This document shows, piece after piece, positions 17,230-26,700 of a stretch of 64,000 nt of DNA (within the stretch, counting starts at the first letter, position 1; each line of letters starts with the position of its first letter). Where the stretch lies: assembly GCF_902830275.1 (NCBI RefSeq), contig NZ_CADESW010000003.1:406082-470081 (forward strand), in the 5' to 3' direction. The DNA is from Burkholderia stagnalis. Its GTDB lineage: Bacteria > Pseudomonadota > Gammaproteobacteria > Burkholderiales > Burkholderiaceae. The translations under genes were made by a program, and so were the position numbers. Under the pieces are notes generated by a model, which saw only the letters and a list, made by a program, of their open reading frames with translations, made no database searches and was not told where the DNA came from.

Positions 17230-18270
17230 TCAGGCGGGTTGGTCGAGCACGCGGCCGTCGCGCACGACGGTCTCGCCGTCGAGCGCGACCGTGCAGCGGC
17301 GCAGCGGAATGTCGATGTGGCAGGTGGTCGTGCGACTGCCGCCGCCTTCGTTGTTCGGGCCGAGCGAGAACAGGAAGTTGCCCTCGAACGCGCGCGCGTC
17401 CATCCCGATCGTCGCCTCGCGGTCGTACAGGCCGAGCGTCGACCAGCGCGCGCGCGGCTGCAGCCCCCAGCCGACGTGCGAGATCGCGTAACCCTCCGGA
17501 TCGGCGAAGGTTTCCATGTAGTCGCGCAGCAGGTCGGCGTCGACGCCGCCTTCGATGCGCGTCGCATAGCCGCCTTCGACCGTCAGCACGATCGGCTCGC
17601 TCACGTAATGCTTCTGCGGCAGCAGGATGTCGCCGCGATCGATCACGATCGTGCCGTGCGCGGTGCGGTCGTTCGGGTAGGTCAGCGCGAAGCCGCTCGG
17701 CCAGTGGTCCCAGCGGCCCGGTGCGTCGACGAAGCCGTATTCGGCCGTCGGCGGGAAATCGCCGAGCGGGCACGTGAGCGCGGTGCCGGCCGCCGACGTG
17801 ACGCGCATCTCGCGCGCGGCGGCGATTTTCGTGGCGGCGGCGAGCACGCGCGTGCGGTCGGCCTGCGTGGGCACCATGCGCGCGAGCACTTCCGGCGGCT
17901 CGACCGCGAGCAGGATCTTCGTGCCCGATTTCAGGATGTCATGCTGCTCCGGCGAGAACAGCAGCGTCATCAGGTCGAGCACGAGGTCGCTCGCCTTGAG
18001 CGCGGCGATTGCCGCGCGGTTGCCGGTGAGCGGCGTGGTGCCGAGATACGCGAGCGGGTCGCGGCTGAACGCCTTGTCGCCGTTGACGGGCGGCAGGTCG
18101 AGCCGGTTGACGATCGCGCCCATCGACTGCGTCGCGATCAGCGCGCACGACAGCGTCTGCGGATGGGTGGCCGGGCTCGTCAGGATCGTGACGGTCTGGC
18201 CCGGTTCGAGGCGCGACAGCGTGAGCACCTGCTTCCACGCGTCGATCAGTTGGATGTCGCTGACTGGCAT
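17230..18270 (-). CDS. nicX: 2,5-dihydroxypyridine 5,6-dioxygenase
   Basis: 346 residues, close to the 350 of P. putida NicX. The iron-binding residues known for NicX are seen at His265 (in AISHVGWG), His318 and Asp320 (in TTCHIDIPLRR), with the aminopeptidase-like fold region GNFLFSLGPNNEGGGSR. The enzyme opens the ring of 2,5-dihydroxypyridine with O2 and Fe(II) to N-formylmaleamate in the cytoplasm. The start at 18270 is preceded by CGGAGC. It sits 33 bases downstream of nicD and 16 bases upstream of nicF in the operon. The conserved metal triad at the same numbering makes the assignment firm. Confidence 0.95.
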   Translation of the reverse strand: MPVSDIQLIDAWKQVLTLSRLEPGQTVTILTSPATHPQTLSCALIATQSMGAIVNRLDLPPVNGDKAFSRDPLAYLGTTPLTGNRAAIAALKASDLVLDLMTLLFSPEQHDILKSGTKILLAVEPPEVLARMVPTQADRTRVLAAATKIAAAREMRVTSAAGTALTCPLGDFPPTAEYGFVDAPGRWDHWPSGFALTYPNDRTAHGTIVIDRGDILLPQKHYVSEPIVLTVEGGYATRIEGGVDADLLRDYMETFADPEGYAISHVGWGLQPRARWSTLGLYDREATIGMDARAFEGNFLFSLGPNNEGGGSRTTTCHIDIPLRRCTVALDGETVVRDGRVLDQPA

Positions 18271-18303
18271 CGTCGGCTCCGGTGAATGCGTGAGGGAAAG
18301 GAA

Positions 18304-19131
18304 TCAGGCGGCCAGCGGCGCGCCGAGGAAATCGCCGAACGCCGCGTAGAAACCCGCCGCGTTGTCCCACGGGATCATGTGGCCGGCGTCCGGCACGCGC
18401 ACGTGCCGCATCGACGGCGTCGCGCGCTGCAGCTCGGCGACGTCGTCGTCGCGCACCACGTCGCCACGCGCGGCGGTGATCAGCAGCGCGGGCACGTCGA
18501 GGCGCGCGGCATCCGCGTGGAAATCGTCGGTGTGAAAGCCGTCGTACGACGCGCGCACCGCGCGCTCGTCGCACGTGTGCAGCCACTCGGCGCGCAGCTG
18601 CCGTTCCGCGTCGGTCCAGGTCGGGCAGAACGCGCGCATGCCGTCGGCGTCGGTGCCCGCGCGGGCGAGCGCCATCGAGTCGATGTACCACGGCAGCTGG
18701 CCCGGATACGGGCGCCGGCCGGGGCCGGACACCGGCGGATCGACCAGCACGACCGAGGCGAGCCCGCGCGGGCCGCGCAGCGCGGCGCGCGCGGCGATCC
18801 GCGCGCCCATCGAATGGCCGACGAGGCTCACGCGCGACAGGCCGAGCGCGGCGACGAACGCCGCGACGTCGTCGGCCTGCGCGTCGAGGCCGTAGTCGAG
18901 GCCGGGCGATGCTTCCGACAACCCGCGGCCGCGCACGTCGAGCACGTAGGTGTCGAACGCCGCGCCGAACACGTCGCCGACGAAGCCCCACGTGATCGCG
19001 GGGCTCGTGATGCCGGGAATCAGCACGATCGCGGCGCGCGCCGCGCGTGCGCCGCTCGCGCCGCCGTAGCGCAGGTAGTGCTGGCGGATGCCGTTCGCAT
19101 GGACGTTCGCGCCGTACAGGAAGGTGGACAT
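18304..19131 (-). CDS. nicD: N-formylmaleamate deformylase (alpha/beta hydrolase)
   Basis: 275-residue alpha/beta hydrolase. The catalytic triad is readable as Ser107 (VGHSMG nucleophile elbow), Asp131 (VVLVDPPVSG) and His251 (VPDAGHMIPW). These positions are each six higher than the published Ser101/Asp125/His245 of P. putida NicD. The enzyme removes formate from N-formylmaleamate to give maleamate. A small N-terminal Ala/Arg-rich loop (SGARAARAA) accounts for the offset. It lies 28 bases downstream of nicE and 33 upstream of nicX in the minus-strand operon. Confidence 0.94.
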   Translation of the reverse strand: MSTFLYGANVHANGIRQHYLRYGGASGARAARAAIVLIPGITSPAITWGFVGDVFGAAFDTYVLDVRGRGLSEASPGLDYGLDAQADDVAAFVAALGLSRVSLVGHSMGARIAARAALRGPRGLASVVLVDPPVSGPGRRPYPGQLPWYIDSMALARAGTDADGMRAFCPTWTDAERQLRAEWLHTCDERAVRASYDGFHTDDFHADAARLDVPALLITAARGDVVRDDDVAELQRATPSMRHVRVPDAGHMIPWDNAAGFYAAFGDFLGAPLAA

Positions 19132-19159
19132 GAATGGGCTCCGTCGAAAGAGGGCGCGC

Positions 19160-19912
19160 TCAGTACGCGCCGGACAGCAGCGCGCCCGCGCCGGGCACGA
19201 TCGGCTCGAGGTCGAGCTCGCGCAGCATCGCGTAGGTGGTGGCGATCGCCGCGGTGATCACCGGCTTGCCGGTCATCGCCTCGACCTTCGCGACCGCGGG
19301 CAGCGACGGCATCTGCACGCATGCGGACAGCACGATCGCATCGGCGTCCTGGTACGGCAGCGTCTTCACGATGTCGGGCAGGCGCGCGGGGTCGTGGCGG
19401 CCGACGTCGAGGTTGTCGGGAATCTCCAGCGCGCGATAGGCGAGCACCTCGTAGCCTTCATGGCGGATGTAGTCGACCACCAGCTCGGTCAGCGGCAGCA
19501 TGTACGGCGCGACCACCACGATGCGCTTCGCGCCGATCACCTTCAGCGCGTCGACGAGCGCGCCCGCGCTCGTCAGCACCGGCGCCTGTGCGCCGTTGTC
19601 GGCGGTGTGCTGCGTCAGGCGCGCCTGCGACACGCGGTGATAGCCGTGGCCCATCGCCATGATCGCGACGAGACACGCATAGCCGAGCACGTCGACGCGC
19701 GCGTCGCTCAGCTCGAGCGCGCAGCGGTCCGACTCGGCGTCCATCGCGGCCAGTTCCTCCTTGACGACCTTCTTCATCCGCATCCGGCTCGAGTGATACG
19801 TGAAGCGCTCGGGGCGGATCGTCTCGCGCAACCGCAGCATCGCGGGAATCTCGGTTTCCATCGTCGTGTTGGAACTCGGCACGATCTGGCCGATGCGGTA
19901 GGTCTTGCTCAT
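19160..19912 (-). CDS. nicE: Maleate cis-trans isomerase
   Basis: 250 residues of the Asp/Glu racemase-like maleate isomerase family. The two catalytic cysteines are present: Cys80 in VDVLGYACLVAIMAMG and Cys198 in AIVLSACVQMPSLPAV. The N-terminal IGQIVPSSNTTMETEIP binds the substrate carboxylates. It converts maleate to fumarate, feeding the citrate cycle. The start at 19912 (MSKTYRIG) has GGAG 9 bases upstream; the longer frame to 19966 adds non-coding-like residues. It is the first gene of the nicEDXFB operon, divergent from nicC. Confidence 0.94.
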   Translation of the reverse strand: MSKTYRIGQIVPSSNTTMETEIPAMLRLRETIRPERFTYHSSRMRMKKVVKEELAAMDAESDRCALELSDARVDVLGYACLVAIMAMGHGYHRVSQARLTQHTADNGAQAPVLTSAGALVDALKVIGAKRIVVVAPYMLPLTELVVDYIRHEGYEVLAYRALEIPDNLDVGRHDPARLPDIVKTLPYQDADAIVLSACVQMPSLPAVAKVEAMTGKPVITAAIATTYAMLRELDLEPIVPGAGALLSGAY

Positions 19913-19970
19913 GGCGGAAGGCTCCGTGGCGGGTAAGGGTGGGCGAGCGCACTCGGGTTCGAACAAAGTC

Positions 19971-19985
19971 TAGCGTGTACATTTG
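19971..19985 (-). promoter_or_regulatory. Candidate NicR operator upstream of nicE
   Basis: TAGCGTGTACATTTG on the plus strand, containing GCGTGTAC, a partial match to the AGTGTGTACGCTAC box at nicT and nicC. It is about 60 bases from the nicE start, where a repressor would block the operon. Confidence 0.45.
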
Positions 19986-20114
19986 AAAACTACAACGTGT
20001 CAAAAGCCGGGTGGCGCTCTTTAATGGCTATTGGAAGCGGTGAATTTGGGGTTTTATAGGTGTTTCCCCGTATGGGTCGGCGCAAGCAAACAATCTTCTT
20101 GTTTGAATAATTAT

Positions 20115-20130
20115 GAGTGTGTACGCTACA
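20115..20130 (+). promoter_or_regulatory. Candidate NicR operator upstream of nicC
   Basis: GAGTGTGTACGCTACA, whose 14-base core is identical to the minus-strand sequence upstream of nicT. It lies 64 bases before the nicC ATG, in the nicE-nicC divergent region. Confidence 0.6.
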
Positions 20131-20157
20131 TCGACACGTAATCGGCCCGCTCGATGA

Positions 20158-21351
<1,194 letters not shown>

Positions 21352-21468
21352 TGCGCGCGGCCCGGCCCCGGTGCGATCCCTGCCTGCGCGGCGGTCTCGC
21401 GCAAGGCCGGGCGCCGGCGCCGGCACGGCGTGCCGCAAGGTCCCCAGGCCCGTTTTCCGGATCAGCCC

Positions 21469-21972
21469 ATGTCGCATTCCACTACCGTCGCGCGACCGCT
21501 CGCGCTCTGCGTCAATGGCGTGCCGCGCGCGGTCGACGCGGCCGAGCCCGATACGCCGCTGCTCTACGTGCTGCGCAACGATTTCACGCTGAACGGCCCG
21601 AAGTACGGCTGCGGGCTCGGCCAGTGCGGCGCCTGCACGGTGCTGATCGACGGGCAGGCGACGCGCGCGTGCGTGGTGCCCGTCGCCGCGGCGGCCGGGC
21701 GGGCGGTCACGACGCTCGAAGGGCTCGGCTCGCTCGACGCGCCGCACCCGATCCAGCGCGCGTTCATCGACGAACAGGCGGCGCAGTGCGGCTACTGCCT
21801 GAACGGAATGATCATGAGCACGAAGGCGCTGCTCGATCGCAACCCGTCACCCGACGACGCCGCGATTCGCGACGCGCTGCGCTTCAATCTGTGCCGCTGC
21901 GGCACGCATCTCGAGATCATCCGCGCGGTGCATCGCGCCGCGCGATATCTGCGACAAGACGATGAACAGTGA
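21469..21972 (+). CDS. nicA: Nicotinate dehydrogenase [2Fe-2S] subunit
   Basis: A 167-residue small subunit with two iron-sulfur domains. The N-terminal plant-type ferredoxin cluster is CGLGQCGACTVL with a later Cys in TRACVVPV. The C-terminal cluster is CGYCLNGM plus LCRCGTH. It carries electrons from the molybdenum subunit to the cytochrome subunit. ATG at 21469 is preferred; a GTG 13 codons upstream is an alternative and no good SD is seen. Its end overlaps the cytochrome gene by 11 bases, indicating coupled translation with its electron acceptor rather than with the molybdenum subunit encoded 5 kb away. Confidence 0.92.
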   Translation: MSHSTTVARPLALCVNGVPRAVDAAEPDTPLLYVLRNDFTLNGPKYGCGLGQCGACTVLIDGQATRACVVPVAAAAGRAVTTLEGLGSLDAPHPIQRAFIDEQAAQCGYCLNGMIMSTKALLDRNPSPDDAAIRDALRFNLCRCGTHLEIIRAVHRAARYLRQDDEQ

Positions 21973-24397
21973 ACCGGCGACGCAGGCGCATGACGCGGAC
22001 GGCGCGGACGGCGCGCATGCCGGCGGCGATGCACCCCGCTACCGGCACACGCAATATCGATGGCCGACCGACGATCCGGCCGCGCACGCGGCGCTCGACG
22101 TCGAAACCCGCACTGCCTTCGACGGCCGCATGACGACATGGCGCTATCGCGCGCAGCTCGACCGTTCGTCGGACGAATCGCGCGCGGCGGCCGCCGCGAA
22201 CCGCGCGGATGCGCCGGCGACGTTCGTCTATCGGCACGCGCACGCATCGGTCGAGATCGACGATGCGACGCGCGCGATTCCGCCGCAGGCGCACGTGTTC
22301 GCGCGCGAGTCGTGCATCGACGAGCTGGCCGGCGACCTCGGGCGTGATCCGGTCGCGCTGCGGCTTCAGCATCTCGACCCGCGCGCCGATGCCGGGCCGC
22401 GCGAAGTCATCCGCATGGTCGCGGAGCGGGCGGCGTGGGGCGCGCCGGCCGGATCGGCGAACGAACGGCCGTCGTCCTGGCTCCGCGGGCGCGGCTTTGC
22501 CTTCGACGGCGCGGCGGCGGCGATGCGGGAGCGGGACGCCGGGCGGAGCGGATCACCGGGCGGCGACGATGGCGGATCGGCGGCCAGCAGCGCGACGGCC
22601 GACGAACAGGCGAGCTGGACCGCGTGGGTCGTCGACCTGGATGTCGACCGCTCGACCGGCGACGTCGTCGTGCGGCGCGTCGTGGCGGGGCAGGGCTCGG
22701 GGCAGCCGGGTGGCGCGACGGTGACGGGATTGCCCGCGTCGCAGATCGAGGCGGCGATCTCGCGCGTGATGGGCGCACGTCTGTCCGCCCGACCGGCTCA
22801 TGACGAGACGGACGGGCACGCGCGAGCGGCCATTTCGCACGAGCTCGTGGCGCTGCGCGGCAGCGCGGCCGATGCGCGTGCGCCTGCGCTGTCGGCGCGG
22901 GACGCGCAGCGCATCGACGAGGCCGCCGCGCCTGCGGCGGCGGCGATCGCGAATGCGTTGTACGACGCGACCGGCGTCCGGTTTCGCGCGCCGCCGTTCG
23001 ATCTCGAACGCATTCGCGCCGCGCTGACGCGCGCCGTGCCGGTCGACGCGCCCGCGCACGCATCGTCGAAGTCGGCCCGGCAGGCCGCGACGCCGCGCTG
23101 GCGTCGCTGGCTCGCGGGCGGCGGCGTGGCCGGCGGGCTGATCGGCCTCGCGTGCGCGCTGCTGCCCGGCCCCGCACCGATCGCGCCGGTTGTGCCGGGC
23201 GGCGCGGACGGCGCGATGTGGAGCGCGGCGACGCTCGAGCGCGGCCGGCAGATCGCGCTCGCCGGCGATTGCGCGGTATGCCATACCGCGCCGGGCGGCC
23301 GCGTCAATGCGGGCGGCCTCGCGCTCGATACGCCGTTCGGCACGATCTACACGACGAACATCACGCCCGATCCGGAAACCGGCATCGGTGCGTGGACGTA
23401 TTCCGCCTTCGCGCGCGCGATGCGCGAAGGCATCGCCCGCGACGGCACGCATCTGTACCCGGCATTCCCGTATACGGCGTTCGCGCGCATGAGCGAAGCG
23501 GACATGCTCGCGTTGTATGCGTACCTGATGTCGCAGCCGGCCGTGAAGCATGTGCCGCCGAAGACGAAGCTGCCGTTCCCGCTCGACCGGCGCCGGCTCG
23601 TCGCGGGCTGGAACTGGCTGTTCCACGACGCGCAGCCGTTCGCGCCGGCGCCGGATCGCTCGGCGCTCTGGAATCGCGGCAAATACCTCGTCGACGGCGC
23701 CGGCCATTGCGGCGCGTGCCACACGCCGCGCAACGCGCTCGGCGCCGAGAAGGGCGGGCTCGCGTATCTGTCGGGCGGCGTCGCGGAAGGGTGGGCGGCC
23801 CCGTCGCTGGTCGCGTCGAAAGCGTCGCCCGTGCCGTGGACCGAAGGCGCGCTGTACGACTATCTGCGCACCGGCTTTTCGGCGCAGCACGGCGTTGCCG
23901 CGGGGCCGATGGCGCCGGTCGTCGCCGGGCTGGCGGCGCTCCCCGAGTCGGATGTACGCGCGATCGCGCACTACATCGCATCGCTGTCGCCGCACGCCGA
24001 TGCCGCGGCCGTCGCCGATGTGGCCGCCCGCCAGGCGCGCGGCGCGGAAGCGGCCGCGACGCTCGGCCTCGAAAACGGCCGCCGCGCGTTCGACACGGCC
24101 TGCGCGGTGTGCCATGCGGCGTCGGGCGGCGTCGGCCATTTCGGCGTGCGCCCGTTGATGGGGCTGAATACGAGCGTGAGCCAGGACGCGCCGGACAACC
24201 TGCTGCGCGTGCTGCACAACGGCATCGACCATCCGGCGACCGCCGGCCTCGGCTACATGCCGGGTTTCGGCGATGCGTTCGACGACCGGCAAATGGCCGA
24301 GCTGGCCGCGTACATCCGCGCGCGCTACGCGCCGGGGCAGCCGGCCTGGCGGGATCTGGAGGCGGCGTCGGCGCGGATTCGGCGGGAGCATCGTTGA
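21962..24397 (+). CDS. Cytochrome c subunit fused to a reduced molybdenum-subunit remnant
   Basis: 811 residues. Residues about 110-360 resemble only the C-terminal half of the NicB molybdenum domain (FARESCIDELAGDLGRDPVALRL, ASWTAWVVDLDVDRSTGD, ALYDATGVRFRAPPF), interrupted by low-complexity Ala/Asp/Ser stretches. The substrate- and cofactor-binding N-terminal half is missing. A membrane helix follows at about 383-401. Three heme motifs come next: CAVCH at 437-441, CGACH at 583-587 and CAVCH at 714-718. The C-terminal part matches the cytochrome domains that end NicB in P. putida and would pass electrons to the oxidase chain from the periplasmic side. The gene overlaps nicA. The remnant may be a docking domain or evolutionary debris. 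The cytochrome call is certain; the role of the N-terminal half is not. Confidence 0.88.
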   Translation: MNSEPATQAHDADGADGAHAGGDAPRYRHTQYRWPTDDPAAHAALDVETRTAFDGRMTTWRYRAQLDRSSDESRAAAAANRADAPATFVYRHAHASVEIDDATRAIPPQAHVFARESCIDELAGDLGRDPVALRLQHLDPRADAGPREVIRMVAERAAWGAPAGSANERPSSWLRGRGFAFDGAAAAMRERDAGRSGSPGGDDGGSAASSATADEQASWTAWVVDLDVDRSTGDVVVRRVVAGQGSGQPGGATVTGLPASQIEAAISRVMGARLSARPAHDETDGHARAAISHELVALRGSAADARAPALSARDAQRIDEAAAPAAAAIANALYDATGVRFRAPPFDLERIRAALTRAVPVDAPAHASSKSARQAATPRWRRWLAGGGVAGGLIGLACALLPGPAPIAPVVPGGADGAMWSAATLERGRQIALAGDCAVCHTAPGGRVNAGGLALDTPFGTIYTTNITPDPETGIGAWTYSAFARAMREGIARDGTHLYPAFPYTAFARMSEADMLALYAYLMSQPAVKHVPPKTKLPFPLDRRRLVAGWNWLFHDAQPFAPAPDRSALWNRGKYLVDGAGHCGACHTPRNALGAEKGGLAYLSGGVAEGWAAPSLVASKASPVPWTEGALYDYLRTGFSAQHGVAAGPMAPVVAGLAALPESDVRAIAHYIASLSPHADAAAVADVAARQARGAEAAATLGLENGRRAFDTACAVCHAASGGVGHFGVRPLMGLNTSVSQDAPDNLLRVLHNGIDHPATAGLGYMPGFGDAFDDRQMAELAAYIRARYAPGQPAWRDLEAASARIRREHR

Positions 24398-24468
24398 GAT
24401 TCGCCTGGTGCAGGCGTGCTTTCACGATCCTGGCGGCGGGCCACTGTACAAATGTCCGCGATGTGGTT

Positions 24469-24489
24469 ATTGTATTGCCAAAATACAAT
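24469..24489 (+). promoter_or_regulatory. Perfect 8-bp inverted repeat, probable Lrp/AsnC operator
   Basis: ATTGTATT (24469-24476), five-base spacer GCCAA, AATACAAT (24482-24489), in an AT-rich patch 38 bases upstream of the Lrp-type regulator start. Its position fits autoregulation. Confidence 0.6.
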
Positions 24490-24526
24490 CGTATGACTCG
24501 ATTGCCACCGCCTGAGACTGCCCTGC

Positions 24527-24949
24527 ATGGACGATGTCGACCAAAAGCTCCTGTCGCATCTGCGCGTGAACGCTCGCGCGACCGTGGCATTTCTTGCGCA
24601 CCGGCTCGGCGTCGCGCGCGCCACGGTGACCAACCGTATCGCCAGGCTTGAAAAGGCAGGCGTGATCGTCGGGTACACGGTACGCGTCAGGCCGGAGCAT
24701 AGCGTTGCCGAGATTGCCGCGTGGATGAGCATCGTCGTGGAAGGAAACAGGACGCGCGAAGTCGTCGCCGCGTTGCGAGGGGAGCCAGGCGTGGCTTCGC
24801 TTCACGATACCAACGGGCGATGGGACCTGCTGGCGGAGCTGCGCGCCCCGACCTTGGCCGAGCTGGCCACATCACTCGAGCGGGTTCGCCTCATCAAGGG
24901 AATCATGGCCTCGGAAACGAGCATTCATCTGCAGAGCTACAAGGTGTAG
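24527..24949 (+). CDS. Lrp/AsnC family transcription regulator
   Basis: 140 residues: an N-terminal helix-turn-helix (MDDVDQKLLSHLRVNARATV start, recognition region LGVARATVTNRIARLEKAG) and a C-terminal RAM/AsnC effector domain beginning around residue 60. Family members form octamers and sense amino acids or related ligands. ATG at 24527 gives the canonical 'M-D-D-x-D-x-K-L-L' start although the SD is weak. The upstream palindrome suggests autoregulation. Neighbours do not reveal the ligand; the next gene is an orphan response regulator 36 bases away, possibly cotranscribed. Confidence 0.92.
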   Translation: MDDVDQKLLSHLRVNARATVAFLAHRLGVARATVTNRIARLEKAGVIVGYTVRVRPEHSVAEIAAWMSIVVEGNRTREVVAALRGEPGVASLHDTNGRWDLLAELRAPTLAELATSLERVRLIKGIMASETSIHLQSYKV

Positions 24950-24985
24950 CGAAGCGGCGACCGGGAATCCACCTTGAGAGGCGCC

Positions 24986-25687
24986 ATGAGAATTGCCGTA
25001 CTCGACGACGATCCGGCGGAGATCGACTTCGTCGGCAAGGCATTGCAGGCCGAGGGCCACACGTGCTACGCCTTCAACGAAGGCAAGGTGCTGAAGAAGC
25101 ACCTGCAGCGCGAAACGTTCGATCTCCTGGTGCTCGACTGGAACGTACCCGACATGTCCGGCTTGGAGATCCTGAAGTGGGTGCGCGATCGTCAGATCGA
25201 GCATCGCGTGCCGATCCTGTTCCTGACGGTTCGCAGCGACGAGGCCGGCATCACGCGCATCCTCGACGCCGGCGCGGACGATTACATCGTCAAACCGGTG
25301 TCCGGCCCCATGCTGCGTGCCCGCGTCGGCTCGCTCCTGCGCCGCGCATATCCGGCCGACGCCGAGGAGGCGGTACGCGAGTTCGATCGGTTCCGCTTCG
25401 ACACCACCGTGAAGCAGGCCTACTTCGACAGCAAGCCGGTGAGTCTCACGCGCAAGGAATTCGATCTCGCGCTGTTGCTGTTCCAGCATATCGACCGGCC
25501 GCTGTCGCGTGCGTACATTGCCGATGCGATCTGGAAGCAGGTGGCCGACATTCCGTCGCGCACGATGGATACGCACGTTTCGATGCTGCGCCTGAAGCTC
25601 TGCCTGCGGCCGGAGAATGGCTACCGCCTGTCGCCGATCTACGGCTACGGCTATCGACTCGAACGTCTCGAGCGGGGCGACCCGTGA
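24986..25687 (+). CDS. OmpR-type response regulator without adjacent kinase
   Basis: 233 residues. The receiver domain has the acidic pocket at residues 7-9 (VLDDDPAE), phospho-acceptor Asp51 (LLVLDWNVPDMSG) and Lys103 (DDYIVKPVSG). A winged-helix output domain follows, with SLTRKEFDLALLLFQHIDRPLSR and a YGYGYRLERL end. ATG at 24986 follows GAGAGG. No histidine kinase gene is near; the partner must be elsewhere. A tight gap to the Lrp gene upstream hints at a shared transcript. Target genes unknown. Confidence 0.92.
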   Translation: MRIAVLDDDPAEIDFVGKALQAEGHTCYAFNEGKVLKKHLQRETFDLLVLDWNVPDMSGLEILKWVRDRQIEHRVPILFLTVRSDEAGITRILDAGADDYIVKPVSGPMLRARVGSLLRRAYPADAEEAVREFDRFRFDTTVKQAYFDSKPVSLTRKEFDLALLLFQHIDRPLSRAYIADAIWKQVADIPSRTMDTHVSMLRLKLCLRPENGYRLSPIYGYGYRLERLERGDP

Positions 25688-25690
25688 CGA

Positions 25691-25711
25691 CGCGGGCGGG
25701 CGCTGCCCGCG
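25691..25711. terminator. Stem-loop between convergent genes
   Basis: CGCGGGC (25691-25697), loop GGGCGCT, GCCCGCG (25705-25711). It lies in the 63-base gap between the response regulator and the convergent GntR gene. GC-rich stem without a clear T tract, so termination is likely but not certain. Confidence 0.4.
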
Positions 25712-25750
25712 GGCGCGCAGTTCCGGCCTGATCGCAAACGACGCCTTCGT

Positions 25751-26626
25751 TTACGTCACGGTGCTGGCCAGCTCGAGGTGCTTGCGCATCAATTCCGCCG
25801 CACCCTCCCGATCGCCTGCCTCGAGTGCCGCCAGGATGCCCAGGTGCTCCAGGCAACTGATCTCCACACGCTTCGGCCCGTAGGCCCAATCGTAGTTCGC
25901 GAGGCGCCTGAGCCGGTTCAGGCGCCGGATGGCGTCGACGAAGAAGCGGTTTCCGGACGCCAGCGCCAGCCCTTCATGGAACGCGGCGTTGGTCTCGAAG
26001 AACGCCACGCTCAGGCTGTCCTCCCACGGGCGGGTGAGGAACGCCGAGTGCTGGCGGCGCATTTGCGCGGCCCAGTCGGGCGGAAGCGAAAACTCCGGCT
26101 GCAGGATCGCCGCCGGCTCGATCGACAGACGATAGCGATAGCACTCGATGCGCGCCTCGCCATACCAGTCCAGATTCGTGAACGTCCATCGATAGCCGAC
26201 GCGACGCTCGACCAGCCCGAGATCCGCCAGGCGCACGAGCGCCTGCTTGATGGTCGCCCGGCTTTCTCCGTAGAACTCCATCAGGTCCTTCTCGGACACC
26301 TCGTCGGGCAGCGCGCTGCGCTGGCGATCGTGGGCGATCCTGGCGAGCAGCGCATCCTCGTCCGTTGCGCCGACGGGTTCGTTCGACACCGGAGGGGCAG
26401 CCAGAAGCTCGACCCCCCTGTTCTTCCTGCGCTGCACGAATCCCTGCTTCTCGAGCTGATCCAGCGCGGCGCGGATCGGCGTGCGCGACACGCCGAGGTG
26501 CTCCGCCAGCCTCTGCTCGTTCAGCCGGTCGCCGACCTGCAGCGCTTCATCTCGAATCCATTGGGCGATGCGATCCCCCAGATCAACGCGGGCGCGCACG
26601 GTTGCCGATTCACTTTGCATATCCAT
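25751..26626 (-). CDS. GntR family regulator with two winged helices and FCD-like domain
   Basis: 291 residues. The first winged helix (about residues 14-75) carries the GntR motif LAEHLGVSRTPIRAALDQLEKQGFV. A second winged-helix-like unit (about 88-150) repeats the pattern with LMEFYGESRATIKQALVRLADLGLVERR. An all-helical FCD-like domain follows to the C terminus. A standard GntR/FCD protein is about 230 residues, so the extra unit explains the length. Start at 26626 or the ATG two codons in (26620); neither has a good SD. It is divergent from the C45 hydrolase operon, with a palindrome between them, and therefore probably represses that operon. Confidence 0.88.
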   Translation of the reverse strand: MDMQSESATVRARVDLGDRIAQWIRDEALQVGDRLNEQRLAEHLGVSRTPIRAALDQLEKQGFVQRRKNRGVELLAAPPVSNEPVGATDEDALLARIAHDRQRSALPDEVSEKDLMEFYGESRATIKQALVRLADLGLVERRVGYRWTFTNLDWYGEARIECYRYRLSIEPAAILQPEFSLPPDWAAQMRRQHSAFLTRPWEDSLSVAFFETNAAFHEGLALASGNRFFVDAIRRLNRLRRLANYDWAYGPKRVEISCLEHLGILAALEAGDREGAAELMRKHLELASTVT

Positions 26627-26632
26627 TTATTT

Positions 26633-26648
26633 TTTTGTGTTCACAAAA
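26633..26648. promoter_or_regulatory. Palindromic operator between GntR gene and hydrolase operon
   Basis: TTTTGTG (26633-26639), TT, CACAAAA (26642-26648): 7-base perfect arms. It is 7 bases from the GntR start codon and about 50 bases before the C45 gene, placed to control both directions. Confidence 0.6.
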
Positions 26649-26700
26649 TACATTCTAGCCTAAACTGCGACGTACCTCATTTGACAACGAAAGCCCGACC

